Shown: piece by piece, positions 43,220-52,869 of the stretch
How the letters are laid out: every line of letters begins with the position of its first letter
Numbering within the stretch: the first letter of the stretch is position 1
Assembly: GCF_039524015.1 (NCBI RefSeq)
Contig: NZ_BAAAGF010000002.1
Span: 248,001-312,000 of the forward strand
Source: Gaetbulibacter_B jejuensis
GTDB lineage: Bacteria; Bacteroidota; Bacteroidia; Flavobacteriales; Flavobacteriaceae
Length of the DNA stretch: 64,000 bases
Reading direction: 5' to 3'
The notes under the pieces: model-generated
The model's database searches: none
Seen by the model: the letters and a program-made list of their open reading frames with translations, nothing else
What the model was told of the DNA's origin: nothing
Position numbers and translations under genes: made by a program

Positions 43220-43909
43220 TTAGAAGTTAGGACTCAAGTTGAATTCTTTGTAGAATGCATCAAGAATTTCTAAAACTTCATCAGCAGTATCCACCAAATG
43301 AATTAAATCTAAGTCTTTAGGGCTAATGTTATTGTGAGTTTCTAAAAGTGTTGCTTTAACCCAATCCATCAATCCGCTCCAAAATTCTGTTCCCACAAGT
43401 ATAATAGGGAATTTTTCAATTTTATTGGTTTGAATTAAGGTAATCGCTTCAAACAACTCGTCTAAAGTTCCAAAACCACCAGGCATTACAACAAAACCTT
43501 GAGAGTATTTTACAAACATTACTTTTCTTACAAAGAAATAGTCAAAATCTAAACTCTTGTCAGAATCAATATAAGGGTTGTCATGTTGTTCAAACGGCAA
43601 CTCAATGTTAAGTCCTACCGATGTTCCTCCAGCAATGTGAGCTCCTTTGTTTCCAGCTTCCATAATACCAGGTCCACCACCAGTAATTACACCATAACCA
43701 TGGTCTACAATTTTGCTAGCTACTTCTTCAGCTAGTTTGTAGTATTTGTGGTCTGGTTTTGTTCTTGCAGAACCAAAAATTGAAACACAAGGTCCAATTC
43801 TGCTTAATTTTTCATAACCATTAACAAACTCTCCCATGATTTTAAAAATTGCCCAAGAGTCGTTTGTTTTTATTTCATTCCATCTTTTGTGATGTTGTTC
43901 GTTTCTCAT
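43220..43909 (-). CDS. LOG family protein (TIGR00730, Rossmann fold nucleotide phosphoribohydrolase type)
   Basis: A 229-residue protein with the two LOG signatures: GGGPGIMEAGNKGA near residue 77 and PGGFGTLDELFEAI near residue 142. Members of this family, long mislabelled lysine decarboxylases, cleave nucleoside 5'-monophosphates to base and ribose phosphate; plant LOG enzymes release active cytokinin. Cytosolic, with no signal peptide. It begins 26 bases after uvrA on the same strand, and the EEP gene begins 26 bases after it, so a uvrA-LOG-EEP-M1 transcript is possible. Confidence 0.92.
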   Translation of the reverse strand: MRNEQHHKRWNEIKTNDSWAIFKIMGEFVNGYEKLSRIGPCVSIFGSARTKPDHKYYKLAEEVASKIVDHGYGVITGGGPGIMEAGNKGAHIAGGTSVGLNIELPFEQHDNPYIDSDKSLDFDYFFVRKVMFVKYSQGFVVMPGGFGTLDELFEAITLIQTNKIEKFPIILVGTEFWSGLMDWVKATLLETHNNISPKDLDLIHLVDTADEVLEILDAFYKEFNLSPNF

Positions 43910-43935
43910 AGTGTAAATCTTATTTTTGTAACACG

Positions 43936-46767
43936 CTAATTTAGTTCTTTTTTAAGGAATTGCGCAGTGTAACTTTTTTTGTGTTTTATTATTTCTTCTG
44001 GAGTACCTTCAGCAACAATTTGTCCGCCACCTTTTCCGCCTTCGTAACCTACATCAATAATGTGATCCATCATTTTAATAACATCCATATTGTGCTCAAT
44101 GATAAGTACAGTATTTCCTTTGTTGGCTAATTTATTAAGCACTTGCATAAGTACACGAATGTCTTCAAAATGTAAGCCTGTTGTAGGTTCGTCAAGAATG
44201 TAAAAGGTGTTTCCTGTATCTCGCTTGCTAAGTTCAGTAGCTAGTTTAATACGTTGTGCTTCACCACCTGAAAGCGTTGTGCTTTGTTGACCCAGTGTTA
44301 TGTATCCTAAACCAACGTCTTTTATGGTTTTTAGTTTTTTATGGATTTTAGGAATGTGCTCAAAAAAGTCTACAGCTTCGCTAATAGTCATATTGAGTAC
44401 ATCGCTAATACTTTTACCTTTATATCTAATTTCGAGGGTTTCACGATTAAAGCGTTTGCCTTGACAAGTTTCGCACTCTACATAAACGTCTGGAAGGAAA
44501 TTCATTTCAATAACTCGTAAACCACCACCTTGACAAGTTTCGCAACGACCTCCTTTTACGTTAAAGCTAAAACGACCAGGTTTGTAACCTCTAATCATAG
44601 CTTCAGGTATTTTGGCAAAAAGGCTTCGTATTTCGCTAAATGTACCAGTGTAAGTAGCAGGATTGCTACGAGGTGTTCTACCAATAGGTGACTGGTTAAT
44701 GTCTATAACTTTATCAATATGCTCCAAACCTTTAATGCTCTTGTAAGGCATTGGTTTTTTTACGCCATTAAAGTAGTGCGCATTCATTATTGGATATAAG
44801 GTTTCATTGATAAGTGTTGATTTTCCACTTCCTGAAACACCAGTAACTCCTATCATTTTTCCTAACGGAATAGTCACTGAAACATTTTTTAAGTTGTTAC
44901 CAGTACAACCTTTTAGCTCAATAAATTTTCCATTGCCTTCACGACGTTCTTTTGGTACTTCAATAGCTTTACTACCATTAAGATAATCGGCAGTTAGTGT
45001 ATGATGTGTTTTTAATTCATCAGGTGTGCCAATACTTATAATTTCGCCACCATATTTTCCTGCTTTTGGTCCAATATCAATAACATAATCGGCACGTTCA
45101 ATCATGTCTTTATCATGTTCAACAACAATTACCGAGTTGCCAATATCTCTCAACGAAACTAACGAGTTAATAAGTTTTTCATTATCACGTTGATGCAAGC
45201 CTATACTAGGTTCGTCTAAAATATAAAGTACACCAACCAGCTGCGAGCCAATTTGGGTGGCAAGCCTAATACGTTGTGCTTCTCCACCAGAAAGCGATTT
45301 TGAGCTTCGGTTAAGTGATAAGTAATCAAGTCCTACATCTAACAAAAACTGTAATCGTGTTGAAATTTCTTTTAGTATTTCTTCAGAAATTTTAAACTGT
45401 TTTTCAGATAGATGTTTTGGTAATTCATTAAACCAATCTACCAAATCAACAATGTCTTTGTTAGCTAATTCAGAAATATTAAGACCATTAACTTTAAAGT
45501 ATAAAGATTCTTTTCTGAGTCTAGAGCCTTCACATTCACTACATTTTACTTTATCCATGTAGTCTTTTGCCCAACGTTTTAAAGATGTTGACTCTGCATT
45601 GTTGTATTGGCTTTCAATAAAATTAGCAACACCTTCAAACTCGATTTTATAATCTCTGGTAACACCAAGTGTTTTACTTTCTACCGAAAACTTTTCATTT
45701 CCACCATAGAGAATCATTTGTTTAGCGTCTTCAGGAATACTTTTGTAAGGATCGGATAAGCTAAAGCCATAGCGATGCGCAATGGTTTCTAACTGTTTAA
45801 AAATCCAAGAGTTCTTTTGTGGTCCATGAGGTGCAAGTGCTCCTGCTTTTATAGATAGACTGTCGTCTGGTATAATTTTACGTTCGTTGATTTGATAAAG
45901 TCTACCAATACCATTACACTTTGGACAAGCTCCTTTAGGTGAATTGAACGAAAAGTTGTTTGGTTCTGGGTTTGGATAAGAAATACCAGAAGAAGGACAC
46001 ATTAGACTTCTACTAAAATAACGTACCTCGTTAGTGTCTTGGTCTAACACCATAAGCACATCGTCTCCATGATACATGGCTGTATTTATGGTTTCTGTTA
46101 AGCGCTTATCGTTATCGGCAGAATTATCAATTTTAAGTCGGTCAATTACAATTTCTATATCATGCGTTTTGTAACGGTCTAACTTCATACCTTTTACAAG
46201 GTCTTTTATTTCGCCATCAGTACGCACTTTTACAAAACCTTGTTTTGCAATTTGCTCAAAGAGTTCGCGATAGTGACCTTTACGAGATCTAATAACAGGT
46301 GCAAGAATATTTATACGTTTGCCATTAAAAGACTCTACAATAAGTGCTTTAATTTGCTCATCGTTGTAGCTCACCATTTTTTCGCCAGTGTTGTAACTAT
46401 AGGCATCACTTGCACGAGCAAAAAGAAGTCTGAGGAAATCATAAATTTCGGTAATAGTACCTACTGTAGAACGAGGCGACTTACTAGTTGTTTTTTGTTC
46501 TATAGCAATTACAGGAGATAGTCCATCAATTTTATCGACATCAGGACGCTCCAATCCACCTAAAAACTGACGCGCATAAGCCGAAAAGGTTTCGATATAA
46601 CGACGCTGTCCTTCGGCATAAATAGTATCGAATGCTAAAGAGGACTTACCACTACCTGAAAGACCTGTGATAACCACAAGCTTTTCGCGAGGTATTGTAA
46701 CGTCTATGTTTTTGAGGTTATGGACTCTTGCGCCTTGAACCTCTATATGTTCTTCAAATTGACTCAT
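43936..46767 (-). CDS. uvrA: excinuclease ABC subunit A
   Basis: A 943-residue UvrA of normal length, taken from ATG 46767 (start MSQFEEHIEVQGARVHNLKN); an upstream TTG would add six residues. Two ABC ATPase modules are present, with Walker A GLSGSGKS in the first and GVSGSGKS in the second and signature LSGGEAQRIRLA/LSGGEAQRIKLA. Zinc-finger cysteines are in ACPKCNGIG and the CETCQGG...CETCQGK pair. UvrA finds DNA lesions and loads UvrB in nucleotide excision repair. On the minus strand a TACCTTTG (46790-46783) sits just upstream, a -7 match, but the -33 partner is poor. Confidence 0.97.
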   Translation of the reverse strand: MSQFEEHIEVQGARVHNLKNIDVTIPREKLVVITGLSGSGKSSLAFDTIYAEGQRRYIETFSAYARQFLGGLERPDVDKIDGLSPVIAIEQKTTSKSPRSTVGTITEIYDFLRLLFARASDAYSYNTGEKMVSYNDEQIKALIVESFNGKRINILAPVIRSRKGHYRELFEQIAKQGFVKVRTDGEIKDLVKGMKLDRYKTHDIEIVIDRLKIDNSADNDKRLTETINTAMYHGDDVLMVLDQDTNEVRYFSRSLMCPSSGISYPNPEPNNFSFNSPKGACPKCNGIGRLYQINERKIIPDDSLSIKAGALAPHGPQKNSWIFKQLETIAHRYGFSLSDPYKSIPEDAKQMILYGGNEKFSVESKTLGVTRDYKIEFEGVANFIESQYNNAESTSLKRWAKDYMDKVKCSECEGSRLRKESLYFKVNGLNISELANKDIVDLVDWFNELPKHLSEKQFKISEEILKEISTRLQFLLDVGLDYLSLNRSSKSLSGGEAQRIRLATQIGSQLVGVLYILDEPSIGLHQRDNEKLINSLVSLRDIGNSVIVVEHDKDMIERADYVIDIGPKAGKYGGEIISIGTPDELKTHHTLTADYLNGSKAIEVPKERREGNGKFIELKGCTGNNLKNVSVTIPLGKMIGVTGVSGSGKSTLINETLYPIMNAHYFNGVKKPMPYKSIKGLEHIDKVIDINQSPIGRTPRSNPATYTGTFSEIRSLFAKIPEAMIRGYKPGRFSFNVKGGRCETCQGGGLRVIEMNFLPDVYVECETCQGKRFNRETLEIRYKGKSISDVLNMTISEAVDFFEHIPKIHKKLKTIKDVGLGYITLGQQSTTLSGGEAQRIKLATELSKRDTGNTFYILDEPTTGLHFEDIRVLMQVLNKLANKGNTVLIIEHNMDVIKMMDHIIDVGYEGGKGGGQIVAEGTPEEIIKHKKSYTAQFLKKELN

Positions 46768-46979
46768 AGAATTGCAAAGTTGCAAAGGTACAGATTTAGT
46801 AATACAAAACGAAGTGAAGCTGTTTTAGAGTTTTGTTAAAAAGATATTACTGAGCGTATTAGTTTTTGCTGAATTTTAAAATATAGGTTGTCATAAGGTA
46901 ATGTGGAAAAAAGTACAATGTTATGATGCTAAAAGGCATAAAAGTGTATATTAGTGAGTGTAAATTTTGATTTGTGAAA

Positions 46980-47816
46980 ATGAAAAACAAAAACTTAGTA
47001 TTTGTTCTGTTAAGCATTCTTATGTGTTTAGGATGCAATTCAAAACCAGAAAAAAAGAAAATAGAAGATACTAGTAATACAATAGTAGTATTAACAACTA
47101 ATTACGGCGAAATAACCTTAGAGCTTTTTAACGACACTCCTAAGCACAGAGATAATTTTATAAAACTGATAAATGAGCATGCTTATGACAGCTTGTTGTT
47201 TCATCGTGTCATTAAAGACTTTGTCATACAAGGAGGAGATCCTGATAGTAAAAATGCACCAATAGGAAAGTTTTTAGGTGAAGGTGATTTAGATTATACT
47301 GTACCAGCTGAATTTAGACCAAATTTGTTTCATAAACGAGGTGCCTTGGCTACTGCCAGAGAAGAAAATTTAACAAGAGCATCAAGCGCTATGCAATTTT
47401 TTATAGTTGATGGTAAAGTGTATAACGATAGCTTGCTTATTGTTGCGCAACAACGTATTAACACTATGACTGCGCGTTTTCATGTAATTAAAAGTAAAGC
47501 GCATAAGCCTTTGTTTGAAGCATTAAAGATAGCAAGTGAAGGTAATGATGAGCAGCTCGCAACTAAGCTTAATGATAGTATACAACAATTAGCTGAAACT
47601 TATACTGATTTTGAAACCTACACTATTCCTGAAGCACATAGAGCAGTCTATAAATCTATAGGAGGTATTCCGCATTTAGATCAAAATTATACTGTTTTTG
47701 GTGAAGTAATTGAAGGAATGAATGTAGTGGATTCAATTGTAAATTTGCCAACCGATGAAAATGACAGACCTTTGGAAAATGTAATAATTCTTAGTGCGGA
47801 ACTAAAAAATAGATAG
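46980..47816 (+). CDS. cyclophilin-type peptidyl-prolyl isomerase lipoprotein with a helical insertion
   Basis: A 278-residue protein taken from ATG 46980, two codons inside a GTG option. The signal MKNKNLVFVLLSILMCLGC ends at lipobox Cys 19. The cyclophilin domain starts near residue 35 (VLTTNYGEITLELFND, LFHRVIKDFVIQGGDPDS) and is interrupted after SSAMQFFIVDGK by roughly 80 mostly helical residues. It then resumes with LDQNYTVFGEVIEGMNVVD. Such insertions occur in other Bacteroidota homologues as I remember them, but their purpose is not known. It likely acts in the periplasm. The antiporter gene begins 14 bases later. Confidence 0.9.
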   Translation: MKNKNLVFVLLSILMCLGCNSKPEKKKIEDTSNTIVVLTTNYGEITLELFNDTPKHRDNFIKLINEHAYDSLLFHRVIKDFVIQGGDPDSKNAPIGKFLGEGDLDYTVPAEFRPNLFHKRGALATAREENLTRASSAMQFFIVDGKVYNDSLLIVAQQRINTMTARFHVIKSKAHKPLFEALKIASEGNDEQLATKLNDSIQQLAETYTDFETYTIPEAHRAVYKSIGGIPHLDQNYTVFGEVIEGMNVVDSIVNLPTDENDRPLENVIILSAELKNR

Positions 47817-47830
47817 ACTGATACAACTTT

Positions 47831-49291
47831 ATGGATATAACAATTGAAAATATACTTTTAATAGGTTCGTTATTGCTTTTTGTGAGTATTGTTGTGGGGA
47901 AAACTTCCTATAAATTTGGAGTGCCAACATTACTACTTTTCTTAGTGATTGGGATGTTAGCAGGTTCTGATGGTATTGTGGGGATTTATTTTGACGACCC
48001 TAAGCTAGCGCAGTTTATAGGTATTGTGTCACTTAATTTTATTTTGTTTTCAGGTGGTCTCGATACCAGTTGGAAATCGGTTAAACCAGTATTAAGAGAA
48101 GGTTTAATGTTGTCCACTTTAGGAGTATTGCTTACAGCTACTTCGCTAGGTGTTTTTGTTTGGATGGTTACCGATTTTACGATTTATGAAAGTTTATTGT
48201 TAGGTTCTATTGTGTCGTCAACTGATGCTGCTGCTGTATTTTCAATTTTACGTTCTAAAAATCTTTCGTTACGCACTAATCTTCGTCCTACACTAGAGCT
48301 TGAAAGCGGAAGTAACGACCCAATGGCTTATGTGTTAACTATTGCATTTTTAACGTTGGTAGTAAATCAAGATCAAAGTGCGTGGTCAATCATCCCTTTA
48401 TTTTTACAACAAATGGTTATAGGCTGTATAGCAGGTTTTGGATTTGGTAAATTGAGTAAGTTTACTATAAATACCATTAAACTAGGCTTTGAAGGGTTGT
48501 ACCCAGTTTTAGCAATAGCACTAATGTTTATTACATTTTCAGCAACCGATTTTATAGGAGGTAATGGCTTTCTTGCTATTTACATTTGTGCTGTTTACTT
48601 AGGAAATCAAGACTTAATTCATAAATCTACAATTTTAAAGATGTTTGATGGGTTGGCTTGGTTAATGCAAATTGTTTTATTCCTTACCTTAGGCTTATTA
48701 GTATTTCCTTCTCAAATTGTTCCTTATATAGGTATCGGACTACTTATTTCTTTGTTTCTTATTGTTGTTGCTAGACCTATAGGTGTTTTTATTAGTTTGA
48801 TGTTTTTTAAAATGAAACTAAGAAGGCGTGCTTACATCTCTTGGGTTGGATTGCGAGGAGCTGTACCTATTGTATTTGCTACATATCCTTTGCTAGCAGG
48901 AATTGATAAAGCAAACATGATGTTTAGTATTGTATTTTTTATTTCGGTAACATCGGTTTTAATACAAGGTACAACACTTTCAGTATTTGCTAATTGGTTA
49001 AAAGTGGCTTTACCAGAAGAAACTAAAAAAATAACTGAGGTTGATAGACTTATACTAGATTTACCTAAATCGTCATTTCAAGAGTTTGTGATTTCACCTC
49101 ATTCTTATGCAGCTAATAAACGAATAGTTGATGTTAAGTTTCCTAAATCGGCATTTATAGTAATGATAAAAAGAGGTAAAGAATATATTAGACCTGGAGG
49201 TTCCACGGAACTGTTAGAAAATGATGTGTTAATGGTGATTGCAGATACTCAAGATGATTTTATAGAAGTGAATAGCTGCATTAGCGGGTAG
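47831..49291 (+). CDS. K+/H+-type antiporter of the CPA1 (NhaP2/CvrA) family
   Basis: A 486-residue protein with about 12-13 membrane helices followed by a C-terminal cytosolic domain. Conserved blocks include NFILFSGGLDTSW, the STDAAAVFSIL helix and the ELESGSNDPMAYVL motif near residue 158, which carries the Asn-Asp pair of the ion site in NhaP2-like proteins. The last 80 residues (KRIVDVKFPKSAFIVMIKRG, ENDVLMVIADTQDDF) are a TrkA-C/RCK-C regulatory domain that usually senses nucleotides. The predicted role is export of K+ (or Na+) in exchange for H+ and thus pH or osmotic homeostasis. It may be translated from the same mRNA as the cyclophilin gene. Confidence 0.92.
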   Translation: MDITIENILLIGSLLLFVSIVVGKTSYKFGVPTLLLFLVIGMLAGSDGIVGIYFDDPKLAQFIGIVSLNFILFSGGLDTSWKSVKPVLREGLMLSTLGVLLTATSLGVFVWMVTDFTIYESLLLGSIVSSTDAAAVFSILRSKNLSLRTNLRPTLELESGSNDPMAYVLTIAFLTLVVNQDQSAWSIIPLFLQQMVIGCIAGFGFGKLSKFTINTIKLGFEGLYPVLAIALMFITFSATDFIGGNGFLAIYICAVYLGNQDLIHKSTILKMFDGLAWLMQIVLFLTLGLLVFPSQIVPYIGIGLLISLFLIVVARPIGVFISLMFFKMKLRRRAYISWVGLRGAVPIVFATYPLLAGIDKANMMFSIVFFISVTSVLIQGTTLSVFANWLKVALPEETKKITEVDRLILDLPKSSFQEFVISPHSYAANKRIVDVKFPKSAFIVMIKRGKEYIRPGGSTELLENDVLMVIADTQDDFIEVNSCISG

Positions 49292-49478
49292 TTTTTTGCA
49301 ATAGCAATGTCAATTATGAAACAGTGTTTTGTGTGATAAATTGATGAGTAAGTTTTCAGGATTCGTATAAAAAATAACTACTTTTAACTCTGCGAATGTA
49401 TTGAAGTTTGTCTTGATGCATTCAAAAATTTTAATTTTAAATAACAAGCATTTTACTTAAACATAAAACTTATAATTT

Positions 49479-50006
49479 ATGCAATTACTAGGAATAGGTT
49501 CTAGAATAAACCATAACGAATACGGAAAAGGTGTAGTGACTAATGTTACATCAAAACACTATTGGGTAACTTTTATTGAAAACGGATTAGAAACTATTGA
49601 TATCGATAGCGATTTTGAAGTTATAGAGCTTTGCGAAGATGATGTTGATACTATTAGTTTTTCTGAAGTTGAAAGTAGCTTAGTGCAAATTTTAAAACGT
49701 TGGAGTGATGTAAGTGAAGTAGTGCCAATTGCTGATAAATGGAAAGGCGGTAAACTTGTTATGGAACCTGGAGATACAAGTTTACAAGGAAAAGAGTTAC
49801 CAATAGATACTTTTTTTCATAAGATAACAATGGTACGTGATAGATTACGTGTTATGGAACAAAAAATTAACTCCAGTAAAAACCTTGATGAGCAAGAGAA
49901 AATAGACTTACAACAATACATCACCAGGAGTTACGGTAGTTTAACAACCTTTAATGTGCTTTTTAAATTAAAATCACAACAGTTTGTTGGTCAAAAAGGA
50001 GGTTAA
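49479..50006 (+). CDS. unknown protein with N-terminal KOW/Tudor-like beta domain
   Basis: A 175-residue cytosolic protein. Residues of about 5-50 (LGIGSRINHNEYGKGVVTNVTSK and WVTFIENGLETIDID) have the G-x-x-V-x-H/N-x-x-F/Y-G-K-G-x-V pattern of a small beta barrel. The same pattern ends the UvrD protein encoded at 23102-25414. The remaining 120 residues are mostly helical, with WSDVSEVVPIADKWKGGKLVMEP and HKITMVRDRLRVMEQKI. No enzyme motif is evident. The small domain type often binds nucleic acid or RNA polymerase. The preceding 187-base spacer (49292-49478) holds no gene, and I see no clear promoter. Confidence 0.7.
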   Translation: MQLLGIGSRINHNEYGKGVVTNVTSKHYWVTFIENGLETIDIDSDFEVIELCEDDVDTISFSEVESSLVQILKRWSDVSEVVPIADKWKGGKLVMEPGDTSLQGKELPIDTFFHKITMVRDRLRVMEQKINSSKNLDEQEKIDLQQYITRSYGSLTTFNVLFKLKSQQFVGQKGG

Positions 50007-50013
50007 TTAATTA

Positions 50014-50388
50014 CTAAGATTCTTTTTTGAATGCTTTTTTGATAAGGTAAATACTGATAGCAATTGGTATAACAACGCATATAACAACTGATGAGGTGGT
50101 GTAGTTGCTTCCTACTGCATTAAAACTTCTTAAAAAGTCTGCAGATGCATCAAACAATTGATTTGAAAATTCTGAAAAACTTTTAACGCTTAATAGTGTA
50201 ATTACTACAATGAGTGTAAATGCAATTTTTAAGTAATGACGTTTTATAATCTTGTCAATAAGTATGCACCAAAACAAAGGAATAATAATATACCAAATAA
50301 TAATGTTTACCTCTTTGTAGCTAAATCCTGTGAGGTTTGAGATAAAAATAAGAACATCATAAACCAGATTGAATATTTTCTTGAGCAT
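50014..50388 (-). CDS. small three-helix membrane protein, unknown function
   Basis: A 124-residue protein with hydrophobic segments near residues 27-46, 51-66 and 96-116 and a short basic C-terminus (IKKAFKKES). Its ATG overlaps the stop of the preceding gene by one base (TAATG), so the two are co-translated. No family is recognised. It ends eight bases from the convergent 49479 gene. Confidence 0.6.
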   Translation of the reverse strand: MLKKIFNLVYDVLIFISNLTGFSYKEVNIIIWYIIIPLFWCILIDKIIKRHYLKIAFTLIVVITLLSVKSFSEFSNQLFDASADFLRSFNAVGSNYTTSSVVICVVIPIAISIYLIKKAFKKES

Positions 50389-51086
50389 TACTTAGTGCCT
50401 TTAACATCTTGAAGTTCCATCCCAAAAAACATAAACTTGTGAAAGGTTGGTAGCTTTGCACCACTTTCGGTAGTTGTCCAGTCTTTCCAAGAGAGTTCTA
50501 CACCATCAAAAGGTAGTTTATCATTCCACATCTTAAAACTGGTAGGCATTCCGTTTGCATCTAATTGCCATAAATAAGTATCATCAGGTTGGTAGTTTAC
50601 AAGTAATTCTTGTTTTCCGTTTACATTAACTACACTACGCGTAACACCTTCATCAAAGACTCTGTATGGTGCAACCAACCAAAATGAGTCTTCACTAAAA
50701 TATGTATGGGCTTCAGCAATCAAGTTTTTAGCTTGTTCGCCTTCAACTTTAAAATTATGAACGTAAGCTTTACTGCTGTTTAGCTCATTAAGTTTTAAAT
50801 CAACTTTGTATTCTTCCCAATAAACAGTACAAGAATGTTCGCTCTTTTTCCATTTGTAATGCCTACGTTTTTTATAGGTCCATTCAATATACTTCGTGTT
50901 TTTATAGGCTTCATAATCAAGAGCAGTTAGCATTTTTTTTGCTAAAGCGTCAGCTTGCTCATTTTGTGTGCCAACAGGAAGGTCTTCATCATATTTAAAA
51001 TGCAGATATCCAAAAAGCAAAAGGCTAGGTAGAGTAATAAAAATGATTACTCCAGCAACTATTTTTAATATCTTTTTAGATGACAT
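50388..51086 (-). CDS. membrane-anchored or exported protein of unknown function
   Basis: A 232-residue protein with one N-terminal hydrophobic stretch (about 7-28; IVAGVIIFITLPSLLLFGYL), followed by an extracytoplasmic domain rich in Trp and Tyr. Examples are TKYIEWTYKKRRHYKWKKS, TYLWQLDANGMPTSFKMWND and LPFDGVELSWKDWTT. The repeated aromatic strands suggest a beta-sandwich, perhaps lipid- or lipoprotein-binding (LolA-like), but I do not claim that. It is followed by the small membrane gene with a TAATG overlap. Confidence 0.65.
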   Translation of the reverse strand: MSSKKILKIVAGVIIFITLPSLLLFGYLHFKYDEDLPVGTQNEQADALAKKMLTALDYEAYKNTKYIEWTYKKRRHYKWKKSEHSCTVYWEEYKVDLKLNELNSSKAYVHNFKVEGEQAKNLIAEAHTYFSEDSFWLVAPYRVFDEGVTRSVVNVNGKQELLVNYQPDDTYLWQLDANGMPTSFKMWNDKLPFDGVELSWKDWTTTESGAKLPTFHKFMFFGMELQDVKGTK

Positions 51087-51165
51087 ATATTAATTTTTGA
51101 AAGGTTAAGTTAAGCGATTTTTTTAATTGCTATTCAATTGTACGTTGACTATTAAATTATTTCGA

Positions 51166-52869
51166 TTAAAAGCCATCAGCAGTATCATCTCCTCGATGAT
51201 CAGCACCAGCTTCTAAGGAGCCATCATCTAACACTAAAATAGCATCTACTCTTGCGGTAATAGGAGGTGCTTCTTCATTGATAGGATAACCGCTTTTTTG
51301 AAGTTGTTGTTTAAGTTCATCAGGAAAACGGTTAACTTCCATTCTAATCTCATCAGGTAACCATTGATGGTGAAAACGAGGAGCATCTACAGCCTGCTGC
51401 ATTGTCATACCAAATTCCTCAACATTTAATATAGTTTGTAATACAGATGTAATAATGGTTGATCCTCCTGGAGTTCCAAGTACCATGTGTAATTCGCCTT
51501 CTTTTTCAATAATTGTAGGTGTCATAGCGCTTAACATGCGTTTTTGTGGTGCAATACTATTGGCTTCAGCACCAATAAGTCCATACACATTAGGGACTCC
51601 TGGTTTGCTGCTAAAGTCGTCCATTTCGTTATTAAGAAAAAAACCTAGTTCATCAACATACAGTTTTGAACCATAAGCACCATTGAGTGTTGTTGTAACA
51701 GATACAGCATTCCCAAATTGATCTACAATAGAGTAATGCGTGGTTTGGTCGCTTTCATAACCTGGAATTATTCCGTAAGATAGAGAATCGGAAATGGTAG
51801 GATTTTTAAAAGAAAAATCACTCATGCGCTCTTGTAAGTATACATCACTCAACAAATGATTGGTTGGAATATCTACAAAATCAGGATCGCCTAAATAAAA
51901 ACTACGGTCAGCATAAGCACGACGTTCTGCTTCAACAATTACTTTAATAGCTTTTAACGAATTATGTCCATACTGTTGAATGTCGAAAGGCTCAATCATT
52001 TTCATAATCTGTGCTAGACAAATACCACCACTAGAAGGTGGAGACATAGAGACTACTTTAATGTCTTTGTAGTTAAAAGCAATTGGATCTCGCCATTTAG
52101 CTTCATAGAGCTCTAAATCTTCAAGTGTTATAATCCCACCTTTTTGACTTAAAAAATCAACCAAGTGTTTCGCTGTTTCACCTTTATAAAACTCTTCTTT
52201 TCCTTTGCTGGCTATACGTTTTAAGGTTTCAGCAAGTTTAAGGTTTTTGATCGTGTCGTTAGCTTTAGTGTGTTTTGAAAACAGTATTTCTTTTTCATTT
52301 ACAGCATTAAAAATACTGTCATATTCTGTAAAACGTTGTTGTTGTTTTTCAGTAATAACAAAACCATTATTGGCTAAGTCAATTACAGGCTGAAGGATTT
52401 CAGTAATAGGTAAAGAACCAAATTTTTCGTGAGCAGCAAAAATGCCTGCTACAGTACCAGGAATTCCAACCGCAAAAGCGCCAACTGTACTTTTGTCTTT
52501 TATAACATTACCTTCTTCATCAAGATACATGTTTTTTGTTGCTGCTAAAGGAGCTTTTTCTCTGTAATCCAAAGCGCCAAAAGTGCCATCGTTGAGTCTG
52601 TAAACCATAAATCCGCCACCACCAAGGTTGCCTGCATAAGGATAAGTTACAGCCAAAGCCATTTCAGTAGCCATCATAGCATCAAATGCATTACCACCTT
52701 TTTTTAAAATATCTGTTCCTATTTTTGAAGCTTCAGCTCTTGCAGAAACTACCATAGCTTTTGAAGTGATTAAACCTCTTTGCGTTTTGGGTTGGGTTTG
52801 TTTCTTAGAGTTTTCGTTACAAGAAATTAAAGTGATACAGAAGAGTGAGAACAGAATGAGTTTTTTCAT
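51166..52869 (-). CDS. ggt: gamma-glutamyltransferase (lipoprotein)
   Basis: A 567-residue GGT precursor. The lipoprotein signal MKKLILFSLFCITLISC ends at Cys 17. The Thr nucleophile region TTHYSIVDQFGNAVSVTTT lies near residue 376, where autocleavage makes the large and small subunits. Substrate-binding segments NLGGGGFMVYR, MSPPSSGGICLAQ and GTPGGSTIITSVLQ are intact. The enzyme transfers or hydrolyses the gamma-glutamyl group of glutathione and related peptides in the periplasm. Its ATG overlaps the end of the AcpH gene by four bases. Confidence 0.95.
   Translation of the reverse strand: MKKLILFSLFCITLISCNENSKKQTQPKTQRGLITSKAMVVSARAEASKIGTDILKKGGNAFDAMMATEMALAVTYPYAGNLGGGGFMVYRLNDGTFGALDYREKAPLAATKNMYLDEEGNVIKDKSTVGAFAVGIPGTVAGIFAAHEKFGSLPITEILQPVIDLANNGFVITEKQQQRFTEYDSIFNAVNEKEILFSKHTKANDTIKNLKLAETLKRIASKGKEEFYKGETAKHLVDFLSQKGGIITLEDLELYEAKWRDPIAFNYKDIKVVSMSPPSSGGICLAQIMKMIEPFDIQQYGHNSLKAIKVIVEAERRAYADRSFYLGDPDFVDIPTNHLLSDVYLQERMSDFSFKNPTISDSLSYGIIPGYESDQTTHYSIVDQFGNAVSVTTTLNGAYGSKLYVDELGFFLNNEMDDFSSKPGVPNVYGLIGAEANSIAPQKRMLSAMTPTIIEKEGELHMVLGTPGGSTIITSVLQTILNVEEFGMTMQQAVDAPRFHHQWLPDEIRMEVNRFPDELKQQLQKSGYPINEEAPPITARVDAILVLDDGSLEAGADHRGDDTADGF

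Noticed and set aside
46741..46810. Full promoter for uvrA at TACCTTTG (46790-46783)
   Set aside because: The -7 element matches, but the nearest TTG is 14 bases away instead of 19-21, so I did not list it as a promoter.
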